A stretch of 64,000 bases of DNA from Ancylobacter gelatini (lineage in GTDB: Bacteria > Pseudomonadota > Alphaproteobacteria > Rhizobiales > Xanthobacteraceae). Below the pieces are notes generated by a model. The model was not told the DNA's origin, did not search any database, and saw nothing but the letters and a program-made list of their open reading frames with translations. Location of the stretch: NCBI RefSeq assembly GCF_022601675.1, contig NZ_JAKVIL010000002.1, positions 496,001 to 560,000 of the forward strand, in the 5' to 3' direction. Positions 18,457 through 26,953 of the stretch are shown piece by piece (the stretch's first letter is position 1; each line of letters begins with the position of its first letter). Position numbers and translations under genes: made by a program.

Positions 18457-19527
18457 ATGACATCAGCCACCCACGAGCCCGCATCCGCGCCCGCACGGCG
18501 CGCAGGACGGCAATGGCCGGGCCGGCTGGGCGCGGCCGTGCTCTGCGTTGCGGCGGTGGCGGTCGCGGCATGGTCGGCGCTGGCGGTGTTCTATCAGGCG
18601 CAGGGCGTTGGCCGCGGGCTCGGCTGGGCGCTGGTGGCGCTGGGGAGTGGCGGGGTGATCGCTCTCGCGGTGAGCGGCCGGCGGCTGCGCGCGCTGGGGA
18701 TGCTGGCGCTGGGCGTGGTGCTGGTGGGCCTGTGGTGGGCGACCATCCGGCCGTCCAATGAGCGCGACTGGGCGCCCGACGTGGCGCGCGGGGTGACGGC
18801 GGAATTCGCCGGGCGCGAGGTGACCGTCCACAATATCCGCGATTTCGACTGGCGAACCGAGGACGAGGGCGAGCCGCGCTGGGAAACGCGGCGCTACGAT
18901 CTCGACGACCTCGCCTCGGTCGACCTGTTCTCTTCCACCTGGGGCAACCCCGCGATTGCCCACACGCTCATCAGCTTCGGCTTTCGCGACGGCCGGCATC
19001 TGGTCTTCTCGGCCGAAATCCGCCGCGAGGCGGGCGAATCGTTTTCCGAAATCGGCGGGTTCTTCAAGGAGTTCGAGCTGGTGCTGATCGCCGCCGACGA
19101 ACGCGACATCATCCGGCTGCGCACCAACCTGCGGCGCGAGGACGTCTCGCTTTTTCCGCTGAACCTGTCGCCGCAGGTGCGGGAGGCGCTGTTCCTGTCC
19201 TATCTCGAACTCGGCAACGAACTGGCGGCGCAGCCGCGCTGGTACCAGACCGTGACCACCAACTGCACGACGGTGATCTTCAAGCTGGTGCGCGCGATCG
19301 AGCCGGGGCTTCCGCTCGACTGGCGCATCCTGATCTCGGGCTACCTGCCGGATTATCTCTATGAGCGCGGCATCATCGCCGGGGGCGGCACGCTGGATGA
19401 GGTAAAGGCGCGGGCGCGGATCGGGGAGCGCGCGCGGGCAGAAGAGGGGGCGGAGGCGGGCGCCGCGGAAGGGCCGGCGGACGGGGCGATGGATTTTTCC
19501 GCGCGGATCCGGGCGCCGGCTCGCTGA
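18457..19527 (+). CDS. DUF4105 (Lnb N-terminal-like) membrane-anchored protein
   Basis: 356 residues. After a short cytosolic arm there are three hydrophobic segments (about residues 25-105), then a periplasmic domain with NIRDFDWR, DLFSSTWG, AHTLISFGF and TTNCTTVIFKL, the pattern of DUF4105, a papain-like peptidase fold; the C in TTNCTT is the candidate nucleophile. The C-terminal tail is rich in Ala, Glu and Arg. GGAAGGA precedes the ATG at 18457; an adjacent TTG is less likely. Substrate unknown. Confidence 0.82.
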   Translation: MTSATHEPASAPARRAGRQWPGRLGAAVLCVAAVAVAAWSALAVFYQAQGVGRGLGWALVALGSGGVIALAVSGRRLRALGMLALGVVLVGLWWATIRPSNERDWAPDVARGVTAEFAGREVTVHNIRDFDWRTEDEGEPRWETRRYDLDDLASVDLFSSTWGNPAIAHTLISFGFRDGRHLVFSAEIRREAGESFSEIGGFFKEFELVLIAADERDIIRLRTNLRREDVSLFPLNLSPQVREALFLSYLELGNELAAQPRWYQTVTTNCTTVIFKLVRAIEPGLPLDWRILISGYLPDYLYERGIIAGGGTLDEVKARARIGERARAEEGAEAGAAEGPADGAMDFSARIRAPAR

Positions 19528-19553
19528 GAATTGCGGGCGTGCGGGCACGCTCT

Positions 19554-19625
19554 CCGGCAGTCCGGCAGTCGGGCAGTCCGGCAGTCCGGCAGTCCAGCAG
19601 TCCAGCAGTCCAGCAGTCCGGTGGT
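19554..19625. repeat. Tandem array of an 8-bp unit (CCGGCAGT), about nine copies
   Basis: Contiguous octamers: ccggcagt x2, cgggcagt, ccggcagt x2, ccagcagt x3, ccggtggt. It lies between the DUF4105 gene and the glnII terminator and overlaps no gene. Such short perfect arrays arise by slippage and may vary between strains. Confidence 0.9.
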
Positions 19626-19673
19626 CTGGCTTGGCGGCGTGCCGGAGATGGACGGCAACCTCCGTGACAAACG

Positions 19674-19707
19674 AAAACCCCGCCGCAGCTGTGACGCTGC
19701 GGCGGGG
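19674..19707 (-). terminator. Rho-independent terminator of glnII
   Basis: CCCCGCCGCAG pairs with CTGCGGCGGGG (11 bp) across an 8-base loop. On the minus strand it is followed by TTTT, placing it about 43 bases beyond the glnII stop in the correct orientation. Confidence 0.87.
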
Positions 19708-19749
19708 CTCTGTCGATCCGGCGCGGGGCCGGGCGTCACGTCACACGGC

Positions 19750-20784
19750 TCACGCCGCGGCGACGGCCTTGGTCGGGACTTCCGAAACGGTCTTCAGGAT
19801 CTGGGAAGCGATGGCGTAGGGGTCGCCCTGGGAGTTCGGGCGGCGATCCTCAAGATAGCCCTTGTAGTCGTTCTTGATGAACGAATGCGGCACGCGGATC
19901 GACGCGCCGCGATCGGCGATGCCGTAGGAGAACTTGTTCCACGGCGCGGTCTCGTGCTTGCCGGTCAGACGCTTGTCGTTGTCCGGGCCGTAGACGGCGA
20001 TGTGGTCCATCAGGTTCTTGTCGAAGGCCGCCATCAGGGCCTCGAAATAGTCCTTGCCGCCGACCGTGCGCAGATACTCGGTCGAGAAGTTGGCATGCAT
20101 GCCCGAGCCGTTCCAGTCGGTGTCGCCGAGCGGCTTGCAGTGGAACTCGATGTCCACGCCGTACTTCTCGGTGAGACGGAGCAGCAGGTAGCGGGCCATC
20201 CACACTTCGTCAGCGGCCTTCTTGGAGCCCTTGCCGAAAATCTGGAATTCCCACTGGCCCTTCGCGACTTCCGCGTTGATGCCTTCATGGTTGATGCCGG
20301 CTTCGAGGCAGAGCTCAAGGTGCTCTTCCACGATCTCGCGGGCCACGTCGCCGACATTCTTGAAACCGACGCCGGTGTAGTAGGGGCCCTGCGGCGCGGG
20401 ATAGCCGTGCTCGGGGAAGCCGAGCGGGCGGCCGTCCTTGTAGAAGAAGTATTCCTGCTCGAAACCGAACCAGGCGCCTTCGTCGTCAAGGATGGTGGCG
20501 CGGGCGTTGGTCGAGTGCGGGGTGACGCCATCGGGCATCATCACTTCGCACATCACCAGCACGCCGTTCTTGCGGGCCGGGTCGGGGTACAGCGCGACCG
20601 GCTTCAGAACGCAGTCCGAGCTGTGACCTTCGGCCTGCTGCGTGGACGAGCCGTCGAAGCCCCACAGCGGCAGTTCATCGAGCGAGGGAAAGTGGTCGAA
20701 TTCCTTGATCTGCGTCTTGCCACGCAGGTTCGGGGTCGGCTTGTAACCGTCGAGCCAGATGTACTCGAGCTTGTATTTGGTCAT
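19750..20784 (-). CDS. glnII: Glutamine synthetase type II (GSII)
   Basis: 344 residues. Eukaryotic-type octameric glutamine synthetase, making glutamine from glutamate, ammonia and ATP in the cytosol. The N-terminus MTKYKLEYIWLDGY, the beta-grasp motif WGFDGSSTQQAEGHSSD, the catalytic FGFEQEYFFY and GINAEVAKGQWEFQI, and DRGASIRVP are GSII hallmarks. Unlike GSI it has no adenylylation tyrosine region. In rhizobia this gene is controlled by NtrC and RpoN, and a matching -24/-12 promoter lies at 20863-20879. Divergent from a DUF2735 gene, as in many Hyphomicrobiales. Confidence 0.96.
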   Translation of the reverse strand: MTKYKLEYIWLDGYKPTPNLRGKTQIKEFDHFPSLDELPLWGFDGSSTQQAEGHSSDCVLKPVALYPDPARKNGVLVMCEVMMPDGVTPHSTNARATILDDEGAWFGFEQEYFFYKDGRPLGFPEHGYPAPQGPYYTGVGFKNVGDVAREIVEEHLELCLEAGINHEGINAEVAKGQWEFQIFGKGSKKAADEVWMARYLLLRLTEKYGVDIEFHCKPLGDTDWNGSGMHANFSTEYLRTVGGKDYFEALMAAFDKNLMDHIAVYGPDNDKRLTGKHETAPWNKFSYGIADRGASIRVPHSFIKNDYKGYLEDRRPNSQGDPYAIASQILKTVSEVPTKAVAAA

Positions 20785-21265
20785 GTCGGGTCTCTCGTAA
20801 GCTGAAGACGCGGGCTCTGGGGGCACGTCGAGGTGGCCCCGCCGAATGCCTGACACCATCTTAAGCACATCCCGTGCCAGCTTGGCCGCGCGCCGCCGCG
20901 CAGCTGGCAGGCGGCGGGAACCCGCGGGCGATTTAATCGTTTGGTTGCGAGGGATAGCGCGGGCGGAGCGGTGCGGCACTTTTTATTGGCCCGGCGGCGC
21001 GCGGGTGGGCAATGGCGGAGTCCGGGGCTGTCATTGAAATGAACAAAGTGCCCATGAACCGGGCGACGTGATTAAAAATCGGGCGGACTATTGTGAATCT
21101 CGAATCGAACCGCGAGATTTTTGTGCGCCTATTTTTTAGCCATTAGCTGACCACATAGCAGGCATTCAGTACGAATTTTCGTGGTTTTGTGCTATTGATC
21201 GCAGCAAAACATGTTATATGTGTCCAAACCTGACGCATTCCTGCGCTGCGTGAAAGGAGACAAAA
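20785..21265. promoter_or_regulatory. Divergent intergenic region between glnII and the DUF2735 gene
   Basis: 481 bases without a convincing gene. It contains the sigma-54 promoter of glnII (20863-20879), then from about 21000 onward an AT-rich stretch that should hold the promoter of the DUF2735 gene, which has the ribosome binding site AAAGGAG at 21253-21259. I looked for paired NtrC-type sites (TGCAC-N7-GTGCA) and found no convincing match. Confidence 0.6.
20863..20879 (-). promoter_or_regulatory. Sigma-54 (-24/-12) promoter of glnII
   Basis: On the minus strand: TGGCACGGGATGTGCTT. The -24 GG and -12 GC are exactly ten bases apart, and the match to TGGCACG-N4-TTGCTT has one change. The predicted start is near 20853, about 70 bases before the glnII ATG. 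RpoN/NtrC-dependent glnII expression under nitrogen limitation is established in rhizobia. Confidence 0.85.
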
Positions 21266-21472
21266 ATGAACGAAGCCATTCATGGTGAAGGCGCCAAGAT
21301 CTATCAGTTCCCGCTCGGCGGCCGCGCCGGCGCGGCCAGCCTGACCAACTCCCGCCCTGAGAGCCGTTTCGCCCGCGAAGTCGCGGCGGTGAAGGCGATG
21401 GGCTCGGTGGTCGGCGACAGCTGGTATCACGACGAGGCGATTGCCGACGACAAGCCGCTTCGCAAGAGCTGA
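21266..21472 (+). CDS. DUF2735 domain-containing small protein
   Basis: 68 residues with the DUF2735 pattern: AKIYQFPLGGRAG near residue 10 and a conserved C-terminal half with WYHDEAI. Function unknown; the family is repeatedly found divergent from or beside glnII, which suggests a role in nitrogen assimilation (context-based inference). AAAGGAG lies seven bases before the ATG, and a strong terminator follows. Confidence 0.85.
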   Translation: MNEAIHGEGAKIYQFPLGGRAGAASLTNSRPESRFAREVAAVKAMGSVVGDSWYHDEAIADDKPLRKS

Positions 21473-21523
21473 ACAGCGGACAATGTCGAAAGACCGAGTA
21501 ACAGCCACAGATCTTGACGGCTG

Positions 21524-21562
21524 AAGAGGGACGGGGATCATCCACCGTCCCTCTTTGTTTTT
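21524..21562 (+). terminator. Rho-independent terminator after the DUF2735 gene
   Basis: AAGAGGGACGG pairs with CCGTCCCTCTT (11 bp) around a 10-base loop, followed by TGTTTTT. It lies about 50 bases past the stop codon. Confidence 0.88.
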
Positions 21563-21689
21563 GTGCGCCCCGTTTTCGAGCGTCCTGTCCGCGCGCCTGC
21601 TGCTTTCGGCGGGCTGACGCCGCCATTCGGCCCGATGTTACAGTGCGGTTCGATCCGCCCGCATCCCGCCGAACTGGAACAGGCCCTCA

Positions 21690-22952
21690 ATGTCGACGCT
21701 TCACGAAGGATATTTCTCCACGGGTCTGGACGCCGATCCGGAACTCGCCGCCTCGATTCGCGGCGAACTCGCCCGCCAGCAGGACGGTATCGAGCTGATC
21801 GCCTCGGAAAACCTGGTGTCCCGCCTCGTGCTGGAGGCGCAAGGTTCGGTGCTCACCAACAAGACCGTCGAGGGCCTGCCCTATGCGCGCTATTATGGCG
21901 GCGCGGAATTCGCGGACGCCATCGAGGCACTGGCGGTGAAGCGGGCGTGCGACCTGTTCGGCTGCCGCTTCGCCAATGTGCAGCCCCATTCCGGCTCCAA
22001 CGCCAATGCCGGCGTGTTCCTCGGGCTGCTGGAGATCGGCGACACCATTCTCTCCATGGACACGGCGGCGGGCGGGCATATCAGCCACGGCCACCCCGCG
22101 ACGCTGACCGGGCGCGACTACCGCATCGTGCGGTATGGCGTCAGTCGCGACAGCGAGCGCGTGGAACTCGATGAGGTGCGCGCGCTGGCGGTGGCGAACC
22201 GGCCGCGCATGATCGTGGCCGGCGGCTCGGCCTATGCCCGCGCGCTGGACTTCGCCGGCCTGCGCGCCATCGCCGACGAGGTGGGGGCGCTGCTGATGGT
22301 GGACATGGCGCATTTCGCCGGGCTGGTGGCGACCGGGCTTTATCCGCACCCGTTCCCCCATGCCCATGTCGTGACCTCCACGACCTACAAGTCGCTGCGC
22401 GGCGCGCGTGGCGGCTTCGTGCTGTGGAACGACGAAAAACTGAGCGACCGCATCAATTACGGCATCTTTCCCGGCGTTCAGGGCTCGGTGATGATGCACA
22501 TCGTCGCCGCCAAGGCGGCCTGTTTCGGCGAGGCACTGCGGCCGGAATTCACCGCCTACAACGCCGCCGTGCTGGAAAATGCCCGCGCCATGGCTGCCAC
22601 GCTGGTCGCGGCCGGGGTGCGGCTGGTGGCGGGCGGCACCGATTGCGGGCTGATGCTCGCAGACCTCACGCCGCTGGGCGTGACCGGCGACATCGCGGCC
22701 AAGGCGCTGGAGAAGGCGGGGATGGCGGTGAACAAGAATCAGATCCCGTTCGACACCCGTCCGCCGGAGGCCCCCTCGGGCCTGCGGCTCTCGGCCAATG
22801 CCGGCACCGCGCGCGGTTTCGGCACCGCGGAGTTCGAGGCGGTGGGCGGCTGGATCGCGCAGGTGCTGAAGGCGCCGGCCGACACGGCGCGACTGGCGCG
22901 CCTGCGCGAGGAGGTCCGCACCCTGTGCGCCCGCTTCCCGATCTACGGATAG
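21690..22952 (+). CDS. Serine hydroxymethyltransferase-like PLP enzyme (divergent paralogue)
   Basis: 420 residues, clearly of the SHMT fold: IELIASENLVS, RYYGGAEFADAIE, PHSGSNANAGVFLGLL, and PLP lysine K234 in STTYKSLRGARGG. Several usually strict positions differ from housekeeping GlyA: THKTLRGPRGG becomes TYKSLRGARGG, and the YYGGCE motif has A for C. It therefore may not be the main glycine/serine enzyme; alpha-methylserine hydroxymethyltransferase/aldolase or another beta-hydroxy amino acid activity is possible. No operon partner is evident. Start ATG at 21690 has only a weak ribosome binding site. Confidence 0.83.
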   Translation: MSTLHEGYFSTGLDADPELAASIRGELARQQDGIELIASENLVSRLVLEAQGSVLTNKTVEGLPYARYYGGAEFADAIEALAVKRACDLFGCRFANVQPHSGSNANAGVFLGLLEIGDTILSMDTAAGGHISHGHPATLTGRDYRIVRYGVSRDSERVELDEVRALAVANRPRMIVAGGSAYARALDFAGLRAIADEVGALLMVDMAHFAGLVATGLYPHPFPHAHVVTSTTYKSLRGARGGFVLWNDEKLSDRINYGIFPGVQGSVMMHIVAAKAACFGEALRPEFTAYNAAVLENARAMAATLVAAGVRLVAGGTDCGLMLADLTPLGVTGDIAAKALEKAGMAVNKNQIPFDTRPPEAPSGLRLSANAGTARGFGTAEFEAVGGWIAQVLKAPADTARLARLREEVRTLCARFPIYG

Positions 22953-22973
22953 CGGGGCATCAGGGGTTGGGCG

Positions 22974-23834
22974 TCAGAGCCGCGCCAGAAGCTCGGTCTT
23001 CTTGGCGATGAATTCCTCGTCCGACAGAATGCCCTTGGCCTTGAGATCGGCAAGGCGTTCCAGCGTGGCGAAGATGTCGTCGGCGCGGCTGCCCGGCGCG
23101 GGAGACGATGCGGGCACGGCTTCGCGGGCGGGCGCGGGCTCGGCCTGATAGACCGGCTCGCGTTCCTGGGCGGGCGCGGGCTTATCGGCAGGCGCGGGTT
23201 CCGGGGCGGGGGCGGGAGAGGCCGCGACGGTCCCGTGAGTGTGGGCGCCCTGTTGCGGTTCGCCACTGCGCCAGCCGGTGTCGATGCGCGGCAGGTTTGA
23301 CAGCGACACCGTACCGAACTGGCTGGAGAAGCTGAGCAACTGGTCGCCGCCCTGCTGCTGCGAGACGCCGGAAATCATGTGCTCGCCGGTGTCGTAGACC
23401 GCCTGCGCGCCGGCCTTGTCGATCACCAGCCGCCGGGCGCCGGGGAAGAAGGCGTAGCGCAGGTCGTTCTGCGCGCCGGACGAACTCGGGCTGCCGAATT
23501 CCTCCGGCCACCACGCCCCGCCGGAAAAGCCGCCCGACCCCGTCGCGCGCGGCTCGGCGCCGAGCGCGGGGTTCTGGTAGAGCGCGTCGGAGATTTCGGT
23601 GCACAGCGTGTCGACCCGGTATTTGAGCCCCTGGTTGAACATGTCGCCGACCATGATCATGCCGCCGCGCGACCACTGACCCATGCCGCCGAGTTCGGGA
23701 TGGCTGAACTGGGCCATGGTGCCGCCGCCGGCCGCCACCGCGCGCAGCAGCACCTCCGCCGCCTCGGTGCCGAGACCATGGCGGGCGGCGAAATCCTCGA
23801 TGAAGCGCTGCCTCATGTTCTGTGTGTCGGTCAT
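22974..23834 (-). CDS. SHOCT domain-containing protein
   Basis: 286 residues. The N-terminal ~190 residues are a soluble domain of unknown function (GGMIMVGDMFNQGLKYRVD, FFPGARRLVIDKAG). A long Ala/Pro/Glu-rich linker (~205-250) follows, then a C-terminal SHOCT motif (LADLKAKGILSDEEFIAKK). SHOCT modules are short helices thought to mediate oligomerisation. No signal peptide. It lies convergent with the SHMT-like gene and divergent from lemA. Confidence 0.8.
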   Translation of the reverse strand: MTDTQNMRQRFIEDFAARHGLGTEAAEVLLRAVAAGGGTMAQFSHPELGGMGQWSRGGMIMVGDMFNQGLKYRVDTLCTEISDALYQNPALGAEPRATGSGGFSGGAWWPEEFGSPSSSGAQNDLRYAFFPGARRLVIDKAGAQAVYDTGEHMISGVSQQQGGDQLLSFSSQFGTVSLSNLPRIDTGWRSGEPQQGAHTHGTVAASPAPAPEPAPADKPAPAQEREPVYQAEPAPAREAVPASSPAPGSRADDIFATLERLADLKAKGILSDEEFIAKKTELLARL

Positions 23835-24061
23835 GCCGTATCGTCGACTTTCGTCCTGAGGCCGCGGTCCGAGAGCGTCCCGCCTTGCCCTGTCTGTCTT
23901 AGCCGAGACGGCACCGCTTCCCTAGCGCGAAAGCCATCGGCGGCTGTCAATGCGCGACACCGGCCAGTTATGCGCGGGGCCGCGACAGGCTGATGAACTC
24001 AAGCGCGCAACCTTCTATAGTCCGCTCGCGTTATGACGCCGCGTTTGTGAAAGGTCCCGCC

Positions 24062-24694
24062 ATGTCCGCCGTTGCCCGGTCCCTCGCCGTCAGCCGCCCG
24101 CTGTGGCGCCGTCTTCTCGCTCCCCTGGTTCTGGCGGGCCTCGCGCTCGGCCTCGCCGGCTGCGGGGTCAACAACATCCCGACCAATGAGGAGAAGGCCA
24201 AGGCGGCCTGGAGCGACGTGCTGAACCAGTACCAGCGCCGGGCGGAGCTGATCCCCAACCTCGTCGAGACCGTGAAGGGCTATGCCCAGCATGAGAGCGA
24301 GGTGCTGACGCAGGTGACGGAGGCACGGGCCAAGGCGACCTCGATCAAGGTCGACGCCTCCACCATCACCGATCCCGCGCAGTTCCAGCAGTTCCAGCAG
24401 GCGCAATCCCAGCTCTCGGGCGCCCTCGGCCGGCTGATCGCGGTGTCGGAGGCCTATCCCGACCTCAAGGCCAACCAGAACTTCCTCGCCCTGCAGGCGC
24501 AGATCGAGGGCACGGAGAACCGCATCGCGGTGGCGCGGCGCGATTATATCGAGGCGGTGCGGGTCTATAACACCGAGCTGCGCACCTTCCCCGGCGTGCT
24601 CTGGGCCTCGACGCTCTACCGGGCCAACAAGCCGATGGAGACCTTCACCATTGCCGAGGAGCAGATGAAGGCGCCGCAGGTGAAGTTCAACTGA
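24062..24694 (+). CDS. LemA family lipoprotein
   Basis: 210 residues. The N-terminus is a lipoprotein signal with lipobox LAGC (C at about residue 34). The rest is the helical LemA domain: WSDVLNQYQRRAELIPNLVETVKGYA and the C-terminal NKPMETFTIAEEQMKAPQVKF. LemA proteins are of unclear function but recur beside TPM-domain proteins, as here. The start at 24062 is preceded by GAAAGG. Only 11 bases separate it from the next gene, so the three genes 24062-26125 form an operon. Confidence 0.9.
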   Translation: MSAVARSLAVSRPLWRRLLAPLVLAGLALGLAGCGVNNIPTNEEKAKAAWSDVLNQYQRRAELIPNLVETVKGYAQHESEVLTQVTEARAKATSIKVDASTITDPAQFQQFQQAQSQLSGALGRLIAVSEAYPDLKANQNFLALQAQIEGTENRIAVARRDYIEAVRVYNTELRTFPGVLWASTLYRANKPMETFTIAEEQMKAPQVKFN

Positions 24695-24705
24695 GCGGAG
24701 CGGTC

Positions 24706-25509
24706 GTGAACCCGCGCACCCGTTTTCCGGCGGCGCTGCTGGCGCTGGTGTTCTGCGCGCTGCTGGCGGCGCTTGGCCCCGCGCGGGCGGAGTTCGCCTT
24801 TCCCGCGCTCACCGGCCGGGTGGTCGATGCCGCGGCCGTGCTGACCCCCGCTGCCCGCGCGGCGCTGGAGGAAAAGCTCGCGGCGCAGGAGGGCGCGACC
24901 ACCGACCAGTTCGTGGTCGCCACCGTGCCCTCGCTGGAGGGCACCTCGGTGGAGGAATATGCCAACCGGCTGTTCCGCTTCTGGAAGCTCGGCCAGACGG
25001 AGAAGGATAACGGCGTGCTGCTGCTGGTGGCGCCGAACGAGAAGCGCGTGCGCATCGAAGTCGGCTACGGGCTGGAGGGCGTGCTGCCCGACGCGGTGGC
25101 CAGCACCATCATCCAGACCGCGATCCTGCCGGACTTCCGCGCCGGCAATTTCGCGGGCGGCGTGGAGAAGGGCGCGGATGCGGTGATCGAGGTGCTGAAC
25201 CTCGATCCCGAGGAGGCCAAGGCCCGCGCCAAGGCGGCGGCGGAGCCGGAGATGAGCCCGGACGACTGGTTCGAGCTGCTGTTCATCCTGTTGATGGTGG
25301 CCTTCTGGCTGTTCGTTTTCTACCGGCAGGCACGATCCGGCCATCTGCGCATGCGGCGCGGCGGGCGGGCCGGCACGCTGGCGGGCGGCGCGGCGGGCTG
25401 GGACTGGTCGCGCCGCAGCGGCGGCGGTGGCGGCGGATGGTCGGGTGGCGGCGGCTTTTCCGGGGGCGGCGGCTCCTCGGGCGGCGGCGGGGCCTCGGGG
25501 AGCTGGTGA
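24706..25509 (+). CDS. TPM domain-containing membrane protein with Gly/Ser-rich tail
   Basis: 267 residues. Signal peptide (to ARAEF), TPM domain (~30-165; GRVVDAAAVLTPAARAALE and RIEVGYGLEGVLPDAVAS), one membrane segment (~190-205), then a cytosolic tail of GGGG/S repeats ending GASGSW. This is the YgcG-type architecture. TPM domains have been linked to photosystem II repair and phosphatase activity in plants; in bacteria the role is open. GTG start at 24706. Confidence 0.87.
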   Translation: MNPRTRFPAALLALVFCALLAALGPARAEFAFPALTGRVVDAAAVLTPAARAALEEKLAAQEGATTDQFVVATVPSLEGTSVEEYANRLFRFWKLGQTEKDNGVLLLVAPNEKRVRIEVGYGLEGVLPDAVASTIIQTAILPDFRAGNFAGGVEKGADAVIEVLNLDPEEAKARAKAAAEPEMSPDDWFELLFILLMVAFWLFVFYRQARSGHLRMRRGGRAGTLAGGAAGWDWSRRSGGGGGGWSGGGGFSGGGGSSGGGGASGSW

Positions 25510-25513
25510 GCGG

Positions 25514-26125
25514 ATGTTGAGCGAGCAGGAACACGCGGCCGTCGCCCGGGCGGTGCAGGAGGCGGAGGCCGGTACGGCGGGCGAGATCCGCGTCGTCGTG
25601 CTGTCGCGCCCGCTGGCACGCTCGCCATTCTTCGGCCTGATGTGGGCGGCGCTGCTGGCGCTGCTGCTGCCCTGGCCGCTTGCTCTGTTCACCACGCTGA
25701 ATACGCCGACCCTGCTGGCCGCGCAGGCCGGCGCCTTTGTGATTGCCGGCGCGGCGCTGATCCTGAGCCCGCTCGGGGCCTTCGTCGTGCCGCGCTTCGC
25801 CCGCGAGGAAGCGGGGCGGGCGGCGGCGGTGGATCATTTCCTCGCACTCGGCATGCACCAGACCAGCGGGCGCACCGGCGTGCTGATCCTGGTGGCGCCG
25901 GTCGATCATCTGGTCGAGGTGGTCGCCGACGAGGCGATCCATGGCAAGGTGGGGCACGAGGCCTGGCAGGGCGTGTGCGCGGCAGTGCTGGCCGGCGCCC
26001 GCGACGGCCGGCTTTGCGAGGGGCTGGCCGACGGTGTGGCCGAGGCCGGCCGCATCCTCGCGCGTCACGCCCCGCGCGGGCCGGACGACGCCAATGAATT
26101 GCCGGACCGCGTGATCGTGATGTGA
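25514..26125 (+). CDS. TPM domain-containing protein, second copy
   Basis: 203 residues. It starts MLSEQEHAAVARAVQEAE four bases after the preceding gene. Two membrane segments (~45-95) interrupt a TPM-like domain, whose second half contains RTGVLILVAPVDHLVEVVADEAIHGKV. The pairing of LemA with one Gly-rich and one two-TM TPM protein is a recurrent arrangement in proteobacteria and suggests one envelope complex. Confidence 0.83.
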   Translation: MLSEQEHAAVARAVQEAEAGTAGEIRVVVLSRPLARSPFFGLMWAALLALLLPWPLALFTTLNTPTLLAAQAGAFVIAGAALILSPLGAFVVPRFAREEAGRAAAVDHFLALGMHQTSGRTGVLILVAPVDHLVEVVADEAIHGKVGHEAWQGVCAAVLAGARDGRLCEGLADGVAEAGRILARHAPRGPDDANELPDRVIVM

Positions 26126-26260
26126 GGCCGCGCGGGCGGCGAATCGGCAAGCCCGCCCGGACGCGGACGCCTATGGTCGCGGGGCGCGCGCGCCGCCCGC
26201 GTCCGCAGCCGGGAACCGGCGCGCGCGCCTGACCGTTGTCGCTGGCAAAGGAGCTGACCC

Positions 26261-26515
26261 ATGACGCATATCCGCTACGAGATCGTCGAGCATGACGGGG
26301 GCTGGGCCTACAAGCTCGGCGACGTGTTCTCGGAAACCCACCCGACCCACGATGGCGCGCTGGCGGCCGCCCGCGCGGCGGCAACCCGGCAGGCCGGCTT
26401 CGGCGACACCCGGCCGATCGCCTATCAGGACCGCAACGGCAAATGGCACGAAGAGACGGTCAACGGCTCCGACGCGCCCGACGTCGAGGTGGAGGATACG
26501 GGCCGGAGCGGGTGA
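26261..26515 (+). CDS. Small DUF2188-like protein
   Basis: 84 residues, soluble. YEIVEHDGGWAYKLGDVFSETHPTHDGALAAARAAATRQ resembles the beta-alpha DUF2188 fold seen in many short bacterial proteins; the second half (IAYQDRNGKWHEE) is consistent. Function unknown. AAAGGAG precedes the ATG by seven bases. It stands alone between the TPM genes and a tRNA. Confidence 0.72.
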   Translation: MTHIRYEIVEHDGGWAYKLGDVFSETHPTHDGALAAARAAATRQAGFGDTRPIAYQDRNGKWHEETVNGSDAPDVEVEDTGRSG

Positions 26516-26650
26516 GGGGGGCGGACGATCGCTGCACATAGGCAGACGGCGGTCCCGATTTCACGGTCATGTCCGATCCCAATCGTTGGGAGGTTCGTTG
26601 GGGATGACGGACTGGATCGGTTGCGGCGGCAGCTAACTGATTGAGAAGAG

Positions 26651-26726
26651 TGGTGGGCCCACCAGGACTCGAACCTGGAACCAGACCGTTATGAGCGGTC
26701 GGCTCTAACCATTGAGCTATAGGCCC
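26651..26726 (-). tRNA. tRNA with CAT anticodon, probably tRNA-Ile2 (lysidine-modified)
   Basis: The minus strand reads a complete 76-base cloverleaf with encoded CCA: acceptor GGGCCTA/TGGGCCC, D-arm AGCTCAATGGTTAGAGC, anticodon stem ACCGC-TCATAAC-GGT with anticodon CAT, and T-arm CCAGGTTCGAGTCCTGG. The short D-loop (one base fewer than elongator tRNA-Met) and the acceptor resemble bacterial tRNA-Ile2, whose C34 is converted to lysidine by TilS. Elongator tRNA-Met is the alternative. Confidence 0.85.
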
Positions 26727-26953
26727 TTTCCGGGCGGTGGCCCGGCTGCGCGGGGTGGCGCGGGCGGAAACTAGCAAATGCGCTCTGCCACGCCAACAGT
26801 CCGCGCGCCGCCTTCCCCCACTTGCGCGGCTCACGCTCCAGCGACAGCGTGCGCGCGCCGCCCCATTGCCGCCGCTATCGGGCAGTGGTGTGCGCCAACG
26901 CCTCCATGCCGCCGCGTCAGCGGCCTGCCCGAATCCTTCAGGGAGTTCCCAAG

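Noticed and set aside
20950..21010. Possible NtrC site or second sigma-54 promoter facing the DUF2735 gene (CGGCACTTTTTATTGG)
   Set aside because: The -24-like GG is present but the -12 GC is not at the required ten-base spacing, and no symmetric NtrC half-sites were found.
21096..21122. AATCTCG/CGAGATT stem followed by T residues on the plus strand
   Set aside because: Only seven base pairs with a large loop, and no plus-strand gene upstream to terminate; probably chance in an AT-rich region.
26651..26726. Open frame across the tRNA on the minus strand
   Set aside because: The peptide is a translated tRNA, a common artefact; the cloverleaf is complete.
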